Notes under the pieces: model-generated
What the model was told of the DNA's origin: nothing
The model's database searches: none
What the model saw: the letters and a program-made list of their open reading frames with translations, nothing else
DNA from: Kordia sp.
Lineage (GTDB): Bacteria; Bacteroidota; Bacteroidia; Flavobacteriales; Flavobacteriaceae
Assembly (NCBI GenBank): GCA_002733415.1
Contig: NVVR01000007.1
Span: 1 to 64,000 of the forward strand
Direction of reading: 5' to 3'
Length of the DNA stretch: 64,000 nt
Made by a program: the position numbers and the translations under genes
Part shown: one piece after another, positions 35,743 to 45,070 of the stretch
Layout: every line of letters begins with the position of its first letter
Numbering within the stretch: the first letter of the stretch is position 1

Positions 35743-37419
35743 ATGTTTTTAAAAAACAAAACTTCATTAGTTGCTTTATGCATGTTACTCATTCTATTAC
35801 TTATAAATTGTAAAGGTGAAATGAATCAGTATACTGAAATAAAAAAAAGTGATTCGCAAGATATTGTGTCAACAACTACCTCTAACACTGTTCAGCTTGA
35901 GCAAGGTTGGGACAAGAAAATACAGCAAAAGTTTTGGTTTACAACCCAAGGTTCATTAATCATACGTTATGATTGGTTTTTATGGTTGGAAAAAGAGAAT
36001 TCTACAGCGCTTTTTAGAAACACTAAAAACATAAATAAGTATAAGTATATTCCACAAGGGCCATCTGAATTAAATCCCGATGGATTACCTATTGGTTTTA
36101 TGAAAAATAAAGAAAAGGGTGTTAATTATGTAGGAATAAATTGTGCTGCTTGTCATACCGGACAAGTAAAATATGGCGAAACTACCATGATTATTGATGG
36201 AGCCCCTGCAATGGCAGATTATCAGTCCTTTTTTCAAGATTTGGAAAAGGCAATGGAGAAAACCGTTACAGATAAGAGTAAGTTTGAAAGATTTGCTGTT
36301 AATGTACTAGGGGGCGACTATAATAAAGATGATGAAATTGTGCTTAGGGAGCTGTTTTTAAAAGCTACTGAAGATTTGAAAACCAGAAATGTTTTAAATG
36401 AAACTACCAACCCATACGGGTTTTCAAGAGTTGATGCCTTTGGACAAATTTTTAATATGGTAACAGCTCATGATTTAAATATTCCTGAAAATAAAGAAGA
36501 GCCTAATGCACCAGTTTCTTATCCATTTTTATGGGATACTCCGCAATCAAATTTAGTGCAATGGAACGGTTTGCTTTCAAATCATGGTCTTGGTCCAATT
36601 GGTAGAAATGTAGGAGAAGTTTTAGGGGTCTTTGGAACTTTAGATATTAAACCTGGTGTGCTTTATCCGGCTTCAGCAAAAGTTGCGAATTTAGGAAAAC
36701 TTGAAAAGTGGATGGAAAGTTTATGGTCGCCAAAATGGCCTGAAAAACACATAGGAGTTATTGATACAGAAAAAGCGAATGCAGGTAAAATAGTATATGC
36801 TAACAACTGTGTGAGTTGCCATGCGACTATTGAACGTACTAATCCTGATAGAAGAGTTATCGCAAACATGACCCCTTTAAAATCTATTGGAACGGATCCT
36901 TTGATGGCTCTAAATGCTACTCATAAGGCTTCCACAGGAATATTGGAAGGAGAAAAAATAACATTAGTTGATGATGCAGTTTTTGGTAAAACTGCATATA
37001 AAGCACAAATTTTAACCAATGCAGTTGAAGGAGCTTTGTTTGATCATTTATTGGGTACTGTAGAGGGGCTAGTAATATCTCACTTGGATATTGCTACTTC
37101 GGATTTTAATGCGATAGCTACACCATCCTATAAGGCGCGACCATTAAATGGTATATGGGCTACAGCTCCGTATTTACATAATGGATCTGTCCCTAATATA
37201 TGGGAGCTATTAAAACCAGAAGCAGAAAGGGTTAATGTTTTTTATGTGGGAAGCCGAGAGTTAGATCCAAAAAATATTGGATTTGAAACAAAAGAAAGTA
37301 AGGATAACTTTAAATATGACACCTCTATTGCTGGAAATTATAATACGGGGCATTTATACGGAACTGCATTAACCGAGAAAGAAAAATGGGATTTAGTGGA
37401 GTATATGAAAACACTTTAG
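35743..37419 (+). CDS. Di-heme cytochrome c lipoprotein, RoxA/peroxidase-like
   Basis: 558 aa. Lipobox LLINC with Cys23. Two c-type heme motifs: CAACH at 134-138 and CVSCH at 356-360. Segments such as RVDAFGQIFN, PVSYPFLWDTPQSNLVQWNG and GPIGRNVGEVLGVFG resemble the RoxA-type rubber oxygenase/di-heme peroxidase group, in which a similar core surrounds heme 1. It is therefore a surface- or periplasm-anchored redox enzyme. Oxygenase versus peroxidase activity cannot be decided here. It is flanked by the response regulator and its pseudogene copy. Confidence 0.8.
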   Translation: MFLKNKTSLVALCMLLILLLINCKGEMNQYTEIKKSDSQDIVSTTTSNTVQLEQGWDKKIQQKFWFTTQGSLIIRYDWFLWLEKENSTALFRNTKNINKYKYIPQGPSELNPDGLPIGFMKNKEKGVNYVGINCAACHTGQVKYGETTMIIDGAPAMADYQSFFQDLEKAMEKTVTDKSKFERFAVNVLGGDYNKDDEIVLRELFLKATEDLKTRNVLNETTNPYGFSRVDAFGQIFNMVTAHDLNIPENKEEPNAPVSYPFLWDTPQSNLVQWNGLLSNHGLGPIGRNVGEVLGVFGTLDIKPGVLYPASAKVANLGKLEKWMESLWSPKWPEKHIGVIDTEKANAGKIVYANNCVSCHATIERTNPDRRVIANMTPLKSIGTDPLMALNATHKASTGILEGEKITLVDDAVFGKTAYKAQILTNAVEGALFDHLLGTVEGLVISHLDIATSDFNAIATPSYKARPLNGIWATAPYLHNGSVPNIWELLKPEAERVNVFYVGSRELDPKNIGFETKESKDNFKYDTSIAGNYNTGHLYGTALTEKEKWDLVEYMKTL

Positions 37420-37491
37420 TTGAGTAGGGGATGTAGCTTTTATTCCAGGTAAATATAAAATAAAAATGCTCTAAAAAAAGTAATGTAAATT

Positions 37492-37521
37492 AGAAAGCCA
37501 CCTTATTAAAGGTGGCTTTCT
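37492..37521 (+). terminator. Terminator after the di-heme cytochrome gene
   Basis: AGAAAGCCACCTT-ATTA-AAGGTGGCTTTCT, a perfect 13-bp stem followed by a T-rich stretch. Confidence 0.8.
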
Positions 37522-37568
37522 GTTTCTTTCTCATACTGACCATCAGGTACAAACTGGCGGGAGCGGGG

Positions 37569-38040
37569 GGATTTACCTTAGCAAAGGAAATTCGTTTAGA
37601 AGAAGATGAAATTCCTATTATATTTTTAACAGCAAAATCGCAAACTAAAGATGTAGTGGAAGGATTTAGTATTGGTGGAAACGACTATTTAAAAAACCAT
37701 TTAGCATGGAAGAGCTAATTTATTAAACCAATCAAAAGTTCAAAGAACTATTACAGATTCAGGTATAGGAAATTATAATTTTGATTTTCCAAAACAGACC
37801 TTACAATATTTAACAGAAGAAAAAGTAAAACTTACCTATCGAGAAGCACATTTGTTACAACATAAAAATCATGTATTGGACAGGTCTAAAGTATTGAAAG
37901 AGTTTTGGGGAGATGATGATTTTTTCAATGCACGTAGTATAGATGTGTTTATTACTAAGCTACGTAAGAAATTAAAAAAGGACGAAAGCATACAAATTGT
38001 AAATGTTCGTGGATTTGGATACAAGTTAATTTGTGATTAA
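37569..38040 (+). pseudogene. Decayed partial copy of the adjacent response regulator
   Basis: Nucleotides and protein closely follow 35002-35504: FTLAKEIRLEEDEIPIIFLT in one frame and DRSKVLKEFWGDDDFF to GFGYKLICD in another. The N-terminal part with the phosphoacceptor Asp is missing. A one-base loss in an A run (KKPF to KNHL) shifts the frame, a further deletion follows at about 37719, and four codons are lost near 37858. The left junction is a GC-rich stretch (37556-37570) unlike the surroundings. It cannot encode a working regulator, though the DNA-binding part (37852-38040) is still open. Confidence 0.9.
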
Positions 38041-38097
38041 GTCAGATGTTTCTGGAGTATTTATTATTTTTACAACTATCAGTAGTTTAGTGATTCA

Positions 38098-38886
38098 ATG
38101 AAAAACCTATTATACATACTAATTATTAGTTCATGCTGCCTTTTAAAAGCACAAGAAGGAATAGAAGCGAAATTGATTGAAAATATTCCTTTAAAAGCAG
38201 ATGTTTTTGTAGGGGTAAATATGTTTGACGAATTGTTTTATGTAAAAAATGATGTGTTATTTAAACAAACAAAATTAGAGAATCATACGTATCAAAACAA
38301 TTTATACGGTTCGCTTAATTCGGTAGACATATTAAATTCGTTAGCGTCTACATTGTTTTATAAAAACTTCAATATAGTAATACAGTTGGATAGAAGACTA
38401 GGTGAAATTAGTAAAATTGATTTTAATCAATCTAACAACTTTAGTACAATTTCACATGTTTCTACAGCAAGTAATAAACGGCTATGGATTTTTAATTCTG
38501 ATACACAACAATTGCAAGTGTATAATCCAAAACAAGATATCGTTGAAGTATCAAGCCAATCAATTCAAGATGTTATTGTAGATTTTTATAGCAATTATAA
38601 TTTTTGTTGGGTATTGACTAAAACGAAGCTGTTACAATATAATATATACGGAAATCAGTTGAATAGTTATTCCTTAGAAGGGTACGATGCGTTTATTTAC
38701 TATAAAGATTATTTTATTTTAAAGAAAGACACTCAGTTGTATTCATTAGCTGTAGGCGATGAAACCCCTAAATTAATAGCACTTCCAAAATTATTTATTA
38801 AAGATTTCTCTGTAACAAATGAAACCTTGTATATTTACAGCGGAAACGAATTACATTCTTTTAAAATTAACCTGAATATAGAATAA
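38098..38886 (+). CDS. Exported conserved hypothetical protein, beta-propeller-like
   Basis: 262 aa. Signal peptide MKNLLYILIISSCCLLKAQ, then alternating short strands with repeated aromatic/Asp turns (RLWIFNSDTQQLQVYNP, CWVLTKTKLLQYNIYGN, LYIYSGNELHSF) that suggest a WD/NHL-like propeller. I do not recognise a named family. It precedes the deoxynucleoside kinase gene; a repeat element lies between them. Confidence 0.75.
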   Translation: MKNLLYILIISSCCLLKAQEGIEAKLIENIPLKADVFVGVNMFDELFYVKNDVLFKQTKLENHTYQNNLYGSLNSVDILNSLASTLFYKNFNIVIQLDRRLGEISKIDFNQSNNFSTISHVSTASNKRLWIFNSDTQQLQVYNPKQDIVEVSSQSIQDVIVDFYSNYNFCWVLTKTKLLQYNIYGNQLNSYSLEGYDAFIYYKDYFILKKDTQLYSLAVGDETPKLIALPKLFIKDFSVTNETLYIYSGNELHSFKINLNIE

Positions 38887-39046
38887 TACCAATTTAAACC
38901 ACTAATGTTGTGATATTAAATTGGAATTATATTTTGTAATATTGAAGAAAAATATTTCAGTATAGCATCGCTATAGTTAAGTGCTTTAAAGAGAGTATTG
39001 AGAAAATAAAATTATTTAACGCGATATTAGTCGTTTAAATTAGTAT
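38886..39046. repeat. 161-bp MITE-like inverted-repeat element
   Basis: ATACCAATTTAAAC (38886-38899) and GTTTAAATTAGTAT (39033-39046) are terminal inverted repeats with one mismatch in 14. The interior is AT-rich and non-coding. The right end stops 4 bp before the kinase start codon, so the whole 5' untranslated region of that gene is element sequence. Confidence 0.65.
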
Positions 39047-39050
39047 AGAT

Positions 39051-39662
39051 ATGCACGTAGCAATTGCAGGAAATATAGGGGCAGGAAAAACTACACTAAC
39101 AAAGTTGTTAGCAAAACATTATAATTGGGAGCCTCAGTTTGAAGATGTTGTAGACAATCCGTATTTGGATGATTTTTATAACAAAATGGAACGTTGGTCA
39201 TTTAACCTACAAGTGTATTTTTTAAATTCAAGATTTAGGCAAGTATTGCAAATTAGAGAAAGCGGCCAGGACACTATCCAAGATAGAACCATTTATGAGG
39301 ATGCTCATATTTTTGCGCCTAACTTACACTCTATGGGTTTAATGACCAATAGGGATTTTGAGAATTACAAATCGTTATTTGATTTAATGGAGTCTTTAGT
39401 TCAAGGACCTGATTTGTTAATTTACCTGAGAAGCTCTATACCTAATTTGGTAGGGCAAATTCATAAACGAGGAAGGGAGTATGAAAATACGATAAGTATT
39501 GAGTATTTAAGTAGGTTAAATGAACGCTATGAGGCTTGGGTACATGGTTATAAAGGAAGGTTATTGGTGATTGATGTTGATAATTTAAACTTTGTTGATG
39601 AACCAGAGGATTTAGGAAGTATCATACATAAAATTGATGCTGAAATAAATGGATTATTTTAG
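39051..39662 (+). CDS. Deoxynucleoside kinase
   Basis: 203 aa. Phosphorylates deoxynucleosides in salvage. P-loop GNIGAGKTT at 7-15, and the family's QDRTIYEDAHIFAPNL (DRS/ERS-type region) and LRSSIPNLVGQIHKRGREYE lid segment. It belongs to the dGK/dAK group; base specificity is not readable. The 5' region is a repeat element (38886-39046). Confidence 0.93.
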   Translation: MHVAIAGNIGAGKTTLTKLLAKHYNWEPQFEDVVDNPYLDDFYNKMERWSFNLQVYFLNSRFRQVLQIRESGQDTIQDRTIYEDAHIFAPNLHSMGLMTNRDFENYKSLFDLMESLVQGPDLLIYLRSSIPNLVGQIHKRGREYENTISIEYLSRLNERYEAWVHGYKGRLLVIDVDNLNFVDEPEDLGSIIHKIDAEINGLF

Positions 39663-39675
39663 TGTCAAAAAAGAG

Positions 39676-39732
<57 letters not shown>

Positions 39733-39752
39733 ATTACTGTAAATTGAGTTTG

Positions 39753-42122
39753 TTATTCATATTTAATTTCTGATATTCTCTTTTTAATAGTTTCCGAATC
39801 ACCAATGATAGATTCTTTATGTGTTTTAGAAACTCCATTTTCAGTAGTGGTAGTTGTAATTGTAGCAGAAGAATCGTGACTGCCATTTTCGGTAAACTCT
39901 ATTTTAATTTCTTTTTTAATCTCACTAGTTACGGTAGCATGAGTGGTAGCTGAGTGTCCCCCAAGAATAGGGGCAATGACCAAACCAATTAAACAAGTAA
40001 GCTTAATTAAGATATTCATAGATGGTCCTGAAGTATCTTTAAAAGGATCGCCGACAGTGTCACCTGTAACAGCTGCTTTATGAGCATCTGACCCCTTGTA
40101 GGTCATTTCTCCGTTTATTTCAACACCAGCTTCAAAGGATTTTTTAGCGTTGTCCCATGCGCCTCCAGCATTATTCTGAAATATTGCCCAAAGTACTCCA
40201 CTTACAGTAACTCCAGCCATATAGCCACCAAGCATTTCAGCAACAGCCATTTTGTGCATTCCAAATAAAAGAGGCACAAAAGCAATTAATAAAGGAAAAC
40301 CGATGGTTAATAACCCTGGCAACACCATTTCTCTCAAGGAAGCCTTGGTTGATATGGCTATACATTTGTCGTATTCTGGTTTTCCAGTACCTTCCATGAT
40401 TCCTGGAATTTCTCTAAACTGACGTCTAACTTCATGTACCATTTCCATGGCAGCTTTCCCTACAGCATTCATTGCCAAGGCGGAAAAAACTACAGGTACC
40501 ATTCCTCCAATAAAGAGCATAGCCAAAACCGGTGCTTTAAAAATATTTATACCGTCAATTCCTGTAAAAGTTACAAAGGCTGCAAATAAGGCTAAGGAAG
40601 TTAATGCTGCAGAGGCAATAGCGAACCCTTTTCCAGTAGCGGCAGTTGTATTTCCTACAGCATCTAAAATATCAGTACGTTCTCTTACGATGGGTTCTTG
40701 TTTACTCATTTCGGCAATACCACCAGCATTGTCAGCAATAGGTCCAAAAGCATCAATGGCCAGTTGCATAGCTGTAGTTGCCATCATTGCTGATGCTGCT
40801 AATGCTACTCCATAAAAACCTGCTAATACATATGAAGTCCATATTGCAGCTGCAAATAAGAGTACAGATGGAAAAGTAGAGATCATTCCAGTAGCTAATC
40901 CAGCAATAATATTCGTTCCAGCTCCAGTACTAGATTTTTGTACAATTTCTAAGATTGGTTTTTTTCCCAATCCAGTATAATATTCTGTAATAGATGAAAT
41001 AGCACCTCCAACAAACAAACCAACTAATGTAGCATAAAATACTCGCATTGATGAAACATCTTGCAATCCTTCTCCGAAGAAATTCATTTGCATTGTTTCG
41101 GGTAGCATCCATTTTACAAATACATAACATAATATGGCTACTAGAACAATTGAAACCCAGTTCCCTATATTTAATGCCCTCATTACTTGTGGTTCCTTTG
41201 CATCATTACTATTTATTTTTACTAACATGGTTCCTAGCAATGAAATGATAACTCCAGCTCCAGCGATTGACATGGGTAATAGTATTGGGCCAATACCTCC
41301 AAAGGCATCAGAAATACTTCCTCCCATATCTCTAATAATATAATTACCCAGTACCATTGCTGCCAGTACTGTGGCTACATATGATCCGAATAAATCTGCT
41401 CCCATTCCAGCTACATCACCTACATTGTCACCTACGTTATCAGCAATAGTTGCTGGGTTTCTAGGGTCGTCCTCAGGGATTCCCGCTTCAATTTTACCAA
41501 CTAAATCTGCGCCAACATCGGCTGCTTTGGTATAAATACCTCCGCCAACACGCGCAAATAATGCTATTGATTCAGCTCCTAATGAAAATCCAGCAAGTGT
41601 TTCTAAAACAATTGTCATGTCATCAACTGATGTCCATGTACTATCCATAAAAAAGTGAAAGAAGAAAATGAAGAATGCGGTTAACCCAAGCACTGCTAAT
41701 CCAGCAACTCCTAATCCCATTACCGTTCCACCTCCAAAAGAGACTTTCAAGGCGTTTGGTAAACTGGTGCGTGCTGCTTGTGTGGTTCTTACGTTCGTTT
41801 TAGTCGCTATTTTCATTCCCATATTCCCCGCTAATGCTGAAAATATTGCACCTAAAATAAAAGCAATTACAATAAGCCAATGAGTGGTTGGTACTAGAAA
41901 AGATACTATAGCGAGTAATATACTTACAATTAAAACAAAAATAGCAAGTAGTTTGTATTCGGCATTTAAGAAAGCCAAGGCACCTTCGTGGATGTGGTCA
42001 GAAATTTCTTTCATTTTGCCATCTCCAGCATCTTGTTTTAGTACCCATGCTTTTTTTATAAACATGTAAATTAAACCAATAGCTGCTGCAGCAATTGGCA
42101 TGTAAATCATCATTGATTCCAT
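39753..42122 (-). CDS. hppA: Membrane-bound ion-pumping pyrophosphatase
   Basis: 789 aa. Couples pyrophosphate hydrolysis to H+ or Na+ export; about 16 membrane helices. Substrate motifs are [20 protein letters not shown] and [19 protein letters not shown]. The segment [11 protein letters not shown] has Ala where K+-independent enzymes have Lys, so it should be the K+-dependent type, often Na+-pumping. After the last helix there is a hydrophilic, Thr/Glu-rich C-terminal tail of about 60 residues that is not part of the core enzyme. It follows the soluble pyrophosphatase gene on the same strand, separated by a terminator. Confidence 0.95.
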   Translation of the reverse strand: MESMMIYMPIAAAAIGLIYMFIKKAWVLKQDAGDGKMKEISDHIHEGALAFLNAEYKLLAIFVLIVSILLAIVSFLVPTTHWLIVIAFILGAIFSALAGNMGMKIATKTNVRTTQAARTSLPNALKVSFGGGTVMGLGVAGLAVLGLTAFFIFFFHFFMDSTWTSVDDMTIVLETLAGFSLGAESIALFARVGGGIYTKAADVGADLVGKIEAGIPEDDPRNPATIADNVGDNVGDVAGMGADLFGSYVATVLAAMVLGNYIIRDMGGSISDAFGGIGPILLPMSIAGAGVIISLLGTMLVKINSNDAKEPQVMRALNIGNWVSIVLVAILCYVFVKWMLPETMQMNFFGEGLQDVSSMRVFYATLVGLFVGGAISSITEYYTGLGKKPILEIVQKSSTGAGTNIIAGLATGMISTFPSVLLFAAAIWTSYVLAGFYGVALAASAMMATTAMQLAIDAFGPIADNAGGIAEMSKQEPIVRERTDILDAVGNTTAATGKGFAIASAALTSLALFAAFVTFTGIDGINIFKAPVLAMLFIGGMVPVVFSALAMNAVGKAAMEMVHEVRRQFREIPGIMEGTGKPEYDKCIAISTKASLREMVLPGLLTIGFPLLIAFVPLLFGMHKMAVAEMLGGYMAGVTVSGVLWAIFQNNAGGAWDNAKKSFEAGVEINGEMTYKGSDAHKAAVTGDTVGDPFKDTSGPSMNILIKLTCLIGLVIAPILGGHSATTHATVTSEIKKEIKIEFTENGSHDSSATITTTTTENGVSKTHKESIIGDSETIKKRISEIKYE

Positions 42123-42191
42123 ATGTTAGTATAGTTTTAAAAGATTAGAAAGTGTTAGTTCTTCTAAAAGTATTAAAAATCAATGAGATAT

Positions 42192-42228
42192 AAAAAAAAG
42201 ACGATACTCAAATGAATATCGCCTTTTT
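42192..42228 (-). terminator. Terminator between ppa and hppA
   Basis: AAAAAG-CGATA paired with TATCG-CTTTTT (one mismatch), followed on the minus strand by T residues. It would separate the two pyrophosphatase transcripts at least in part. Confidence 0.65.
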
Positions 42229-42246
42229 ATATTGTATCGAAAAATA

Positions 42247-42774
42247 CTAGATTGTAAAGTTTCCGTTTGTTTTGTGTTCACTTGATTCGTAACGCTCAAT
42301 ACATTTATCTAAAATGTCATACGCTTCTTGAGCATCTCCCCATCCACCAACATCAACTTTTTTCTTTTCAAGATCTTTATACACTTGAAAAAAGTGAGTG
42401 ATTTCTTTTACTAAATGTGGGTTTAAGTCAGATAAATCATTCAAGTGATTCCAAATAGGGTCAGAAACTGGTACGCAAATAATTTTTTCATCTGGTCCTT
42501 TTTCATCTGCCATGTGGAAAACACCAATAGGCTTAACTTCCATAACACACATAGGAAATGTTGGTTCATTTCCTAATACCAACACATCTAATGGATCACC
42601 ATCTAATGCTAATGTTTCAGGAATGAATCCGTAATCAGCAGGATACATCATAGAAGAAAATAACATTCTGTCAAAACGTATTTTTCCTAATTCAAAATCG
42701 TATTCGTATTTATTTCTACTTCCTTTTGGAATTTCTATTAAAACATCAAATGTTCTTTTTAGCGCTGCGTTCAT
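42247..42774 (-). CDS. ppa: Inorganic pyrophosphatase, soluble family I
   Basis: 175 aa. Hydrolyses pyrophosphate in the cytoplasm. Family I signatures: EIPKGSRNKYEYD near the N-terminus, DGDPLDVLVL (metal-binding Asp residues) and the later HLNDLSDLNPHLVKEITHFF. Normal length. Directly upstream of the membrane pyrophosphatase gene. Confidence 0.96.
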   Translation of the reverse strand: MNAALKRTFDVLIEIPKGSRNKYEYDFELGKIRFDRMLFSSMMYPADYGFIPETLALDGDPLDVLVLGNEPTFPMCVMEVKPIGVFHMADEKGPDEKIICVPVSDPIWNHLNDLSDLNPHLVKEITHFFQVYKDLEKKKVDVGGWGDAQEAYDILDKCIERYESSEHKTNGNFTI

Positions 42775-43024
42775 AGCTGTTTTGTTTTTTTATTTCACTA
42801 TTTGGGGTGAAACTCGGATTGAAAAATCCAATTAATAATATTTTTAACTCTAAAAGAAGAACTAAAGTTTACAAATGAGCTCTTCTAAATCAGTGCGCGA
42901 AAATACATAAAATATTGATAAAAAAGAGGTAAAATCACAATTTTGAAAAGACAATATTTTATATCTGTTTGTTAGTGAGTAATTTGCTTATTGGTATCAC
43001 TAATTATTGATAGGTTTAATTGGT

Positions 43025-43032
43025 TATATTTG
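43025..43032 (+). promoter_or_regulatory. -7 element upstream of the PagL-like gene
   Basis: TATATTTG matches TAnnTTTG. Because transcription would begin near 43038, start codons before that are excluded, which supports the ATG at 43075 as the start of the following gene. Confidence 0.6.
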
Positions 43033-43074
43033 TGCCCATATAAATTAATGCCCTTAATTAAACCCACAGACGGG

Positions 43075-44184
43075 ATGAAAATAAATATAGGTACCCTTTT
43101 ATTATTATGTTTTAGTTTGCTTTCTTTTTCTCAAGAAGAAAATGATACTCAGGTTGTTGCCATTGATGTAAATTACATGTATGGAGTTATTGCGAATCAC
43201 AACTCAAATATTTTACATTTAATCACAGGTCACCCAGAAGGGGTGCTAGTAAGTTGGAATAGAAAAACCTTTGGAAAACAAAAATGGGAGCAACGATTTA
43301 ATTACCCAGATGTGGGGGCATCATTTCTGTATCAAGATTTTAAAAATGAATACTTGGGAGAGAACTATTCGTTGTATGGTCATTTTAACTTTTATTTTTT
43401 AAAACGAAATATTACGTTTAGGGCAGGACAAGGAATTACCTATGCAACAAACCCTTACGATAGGTATTCTAATAACAGAAATGTAGCTTTTGGTTCCAGA
43501 CTATTGAGTAGTACTTATTTGATGTTAAATTATAAAAAGGAACGCTTGTTTAAATCACGTTTCGGAATTCAAGCAGGAGTAACGCTTACGCATTATTCTA
43601 ATGCAAATATAAAAGCACCAAACACCAGTATAAATACAATTTCTGCAAATATTGGTGTTACGTATAGTCTAGTTGATGAAACCAAAAAGGAGTATATTAA
43701 AAGAGAAAAAGATTCTTTGCGTGTAAGAGAACCAATTCAGTATAATATTGCTTTTAGAGGAGGGGTTAATCAAGGAGATGTTATTGGTACAAAGCAATAT
43801 CCATTTTACATAGCATCTTTTTATGCCGATAAGCGAGTAGGTAATGTTAGTGCGATTCAAATGGGTGCTGATGTATTTTTCTCTAATTTTTTAAAAGAAG
43901 AAATAAAGTTTAATTCAATAGCTTATCCAGAAAAGGAAGTAGATCCAGATACAGATTATAAGAGAGTTGGTGTTTTTATTGGACATGAATTATTTATCAA
44001 TAAAATGTCGTTGATTACTCAATTTGGATATTATGTTTACTATCCATATGAGTTTGAAACGCGTATTTATGAACGTATAGGAGTCAAGCGATACTTCGGA
44101 GATAAAACATTCGCATCAGTAACACTAAAGGCTCATGCTGCAGCTGCTGAGGCTTTGGAATTTGGGATAGGAATTAGACTATAA
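43075..44184 (+). CDS. PagL-like lipid A deacylase / acyloxyacyl hydrolase family protein
   Basis: 369 aa from the ATG at 43075, which begins a clear signal peptide (MKINIGTLLLLCFSLLSFSQ). The central segment FGIQAGVTLTHYSNANIKAPN has the His-x-Ser and Asn pattern of PagL-type 3-O-deacylases, within outer membrane barrel strands. Length is well above proteobacterial PagL (about 160 aa), typical of the Bacteroidota relatives. The next gene begins 6 bp after the stop, so they form a pair. Confidence 0.8.
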   Translation: MKINIGTLLLLCFSLLSFSQEENDTQVVAIDVNYMYGVIANHNSNILHLITGHPEGVLVSWNRKTFGKQKWEQRFNYPDVGASFLYQDFKNEYLGENYSLYGHFNFYFLKRNITFRAGQGITYATNPYDRYSNNRNVAFGSRLLSSTYLMLNYKKERLFKSRFGIQAGVTLTHYSNANIKAPNTSINTISANIGVTYSLVDETKKEYIKREKDSLRVREPIQYNIAFRGGVNQGDVIGTKQYPFYIASFYADKRVGNVSAIQMGADVFFSNFLKEEIKFNSIAYPEKEVDPDTDYKRVGVFIGHELFINKMSLITQFGYYVYYPYEFETRIYERIGVKRYFGDKTFASVTLKAHAAAAEALEFGIGIRL

Positions 44185-44190
44185 TTTAGA

Positions 44191-44943
44191 ATGAAGGTGA
44201 AAAAGATATTGATTATTTTTATAGGAGTTTTATTACTGTCATGTGATAAAGAGAATGCAAATGATTGTTTTCAGAAAACAGGAGCAATTATTAGCCAAGA
44301 AATTACTGTTGCTAATTTCACTAAAATTAAAGTAAATAGAGATGTCGAGCTAATTTTAAAAGAAGGAGCAGTACAAAAAGTAGTATTAGAAACAGGGGGT
44401 AATTTATTAAACGATGTGTCTGCAGTTGTTAATGGTGATCAATTAGTTTTAACAGATAATAATATCTGTAATTATATACGTGATTATAATGTTACTAAAA
44501 TATATGTAACGTCACCAAATATTACGGAAATAATTAGTTCAACCCAATTTCAAATAAGTTCAGATGGAATATTGAATTATACAGCTATCGATATTTTATC
44601 AGAAGATTATCATGACTCATCTATAATTGCGGTAGGGGTTATTAATTTAGCATTGAATTCTCAAGCTGTAAGAGTAGTTGGTAATAATTTAACTTCTTTT
44701 AATCTAAACGGAATAACCGAAACCTTAAATGTAAGTTTTGCTGCAGGTGATGGTGTGTTTAATGGGGAGAATTTAATAGCTAATGAAGTAACAGTATTTC
44801 ATAGAGGAACAAACAATATTATTGTGAACCCGCAAAACGAATTAAAAGGGAAGTTAGTAAGTACTGGTAATTTGATTTCAGTAAATCAGCCTCCAATAGT
44901 AAATGTTGAGGTGTTGTATACAGGGAGTTTGATTTTTCAGTAA
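44191..44943 (+). CDS. DUF2807-like (GIN domain) lipoprotein
   Basis: 250 aa. Lipoprotein signal with LLLSC (Cys18), then an all-beta repeat region starting ISQEITVANFTKIKVNRDVELILKEG, which matches the head-GIN/DUF2807 putative auto-transporter-adhesin type fold of repeated strands. Function unknown; probably cell-surface or periplasmic. Cotranscribed with the PagL-like gene and followed by a very strong hairpin. Confidence 0.82.
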   Translation: MKVKKILIIFIGVLLLSCDKENANDCFQKTGAIISQEITVANFTKIKVNRDVELILKEGAVQKVVLETGGNLLNDVSAVVNGDQLVLTDNNICNYIRDYNVTKIYVTSPNITEIISSTQFQISSDGILNYTAIDILSEDYHDSSIIAVGVINLALNSQAVRVVGNNLTSFNLNGITETLNVSFAAGDGVFNGENLIANEVTVFHRGTNNIIVNPQNELKGKLVSTGNLISVNQPPIVNVEVLYTGSLIFQ

Positions 44944-44954
44944 AGAAGAGTTGT

Positions 44955-45008
44955 CTTATAAATATTAAAAAAGACCGCCAATCAGCGGTCTTTTTTAATA
45001 TTTATAAG
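44955..45008. terminator. 24-bp perfect hairpin, bidirectional terminator
   Basis: 44955-44978 and 44985-45008 are perfect 24-bp inverted copies around a 6-nt loop (CAATCA), with AAAAAAGACCGC/GCGGTCTTTTTT at the core. It sits between convergent genes. Confidence 0.9.
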
Positions 45009-45070
45009 AGCAAATTAATATGACACGAAACAAGAGTCTTACATCTTGGTTCTTTTCTCTTTAATTAGAA

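Noticed and set aside
37512-37718. Small ORF with receiver-like sequence as an independent gene
   Set aside because: Its first part crosses the cytochrome terminator and the GC-rich junction; the rest is a frame-shifted copy of the upstream response regulator.
42991-43074. Longest-frame start of the PagL-like gene
   Set aside because: It lies upstream of the TATATTTG promoter element, and the signal peptide begins at the ATG at 43075.
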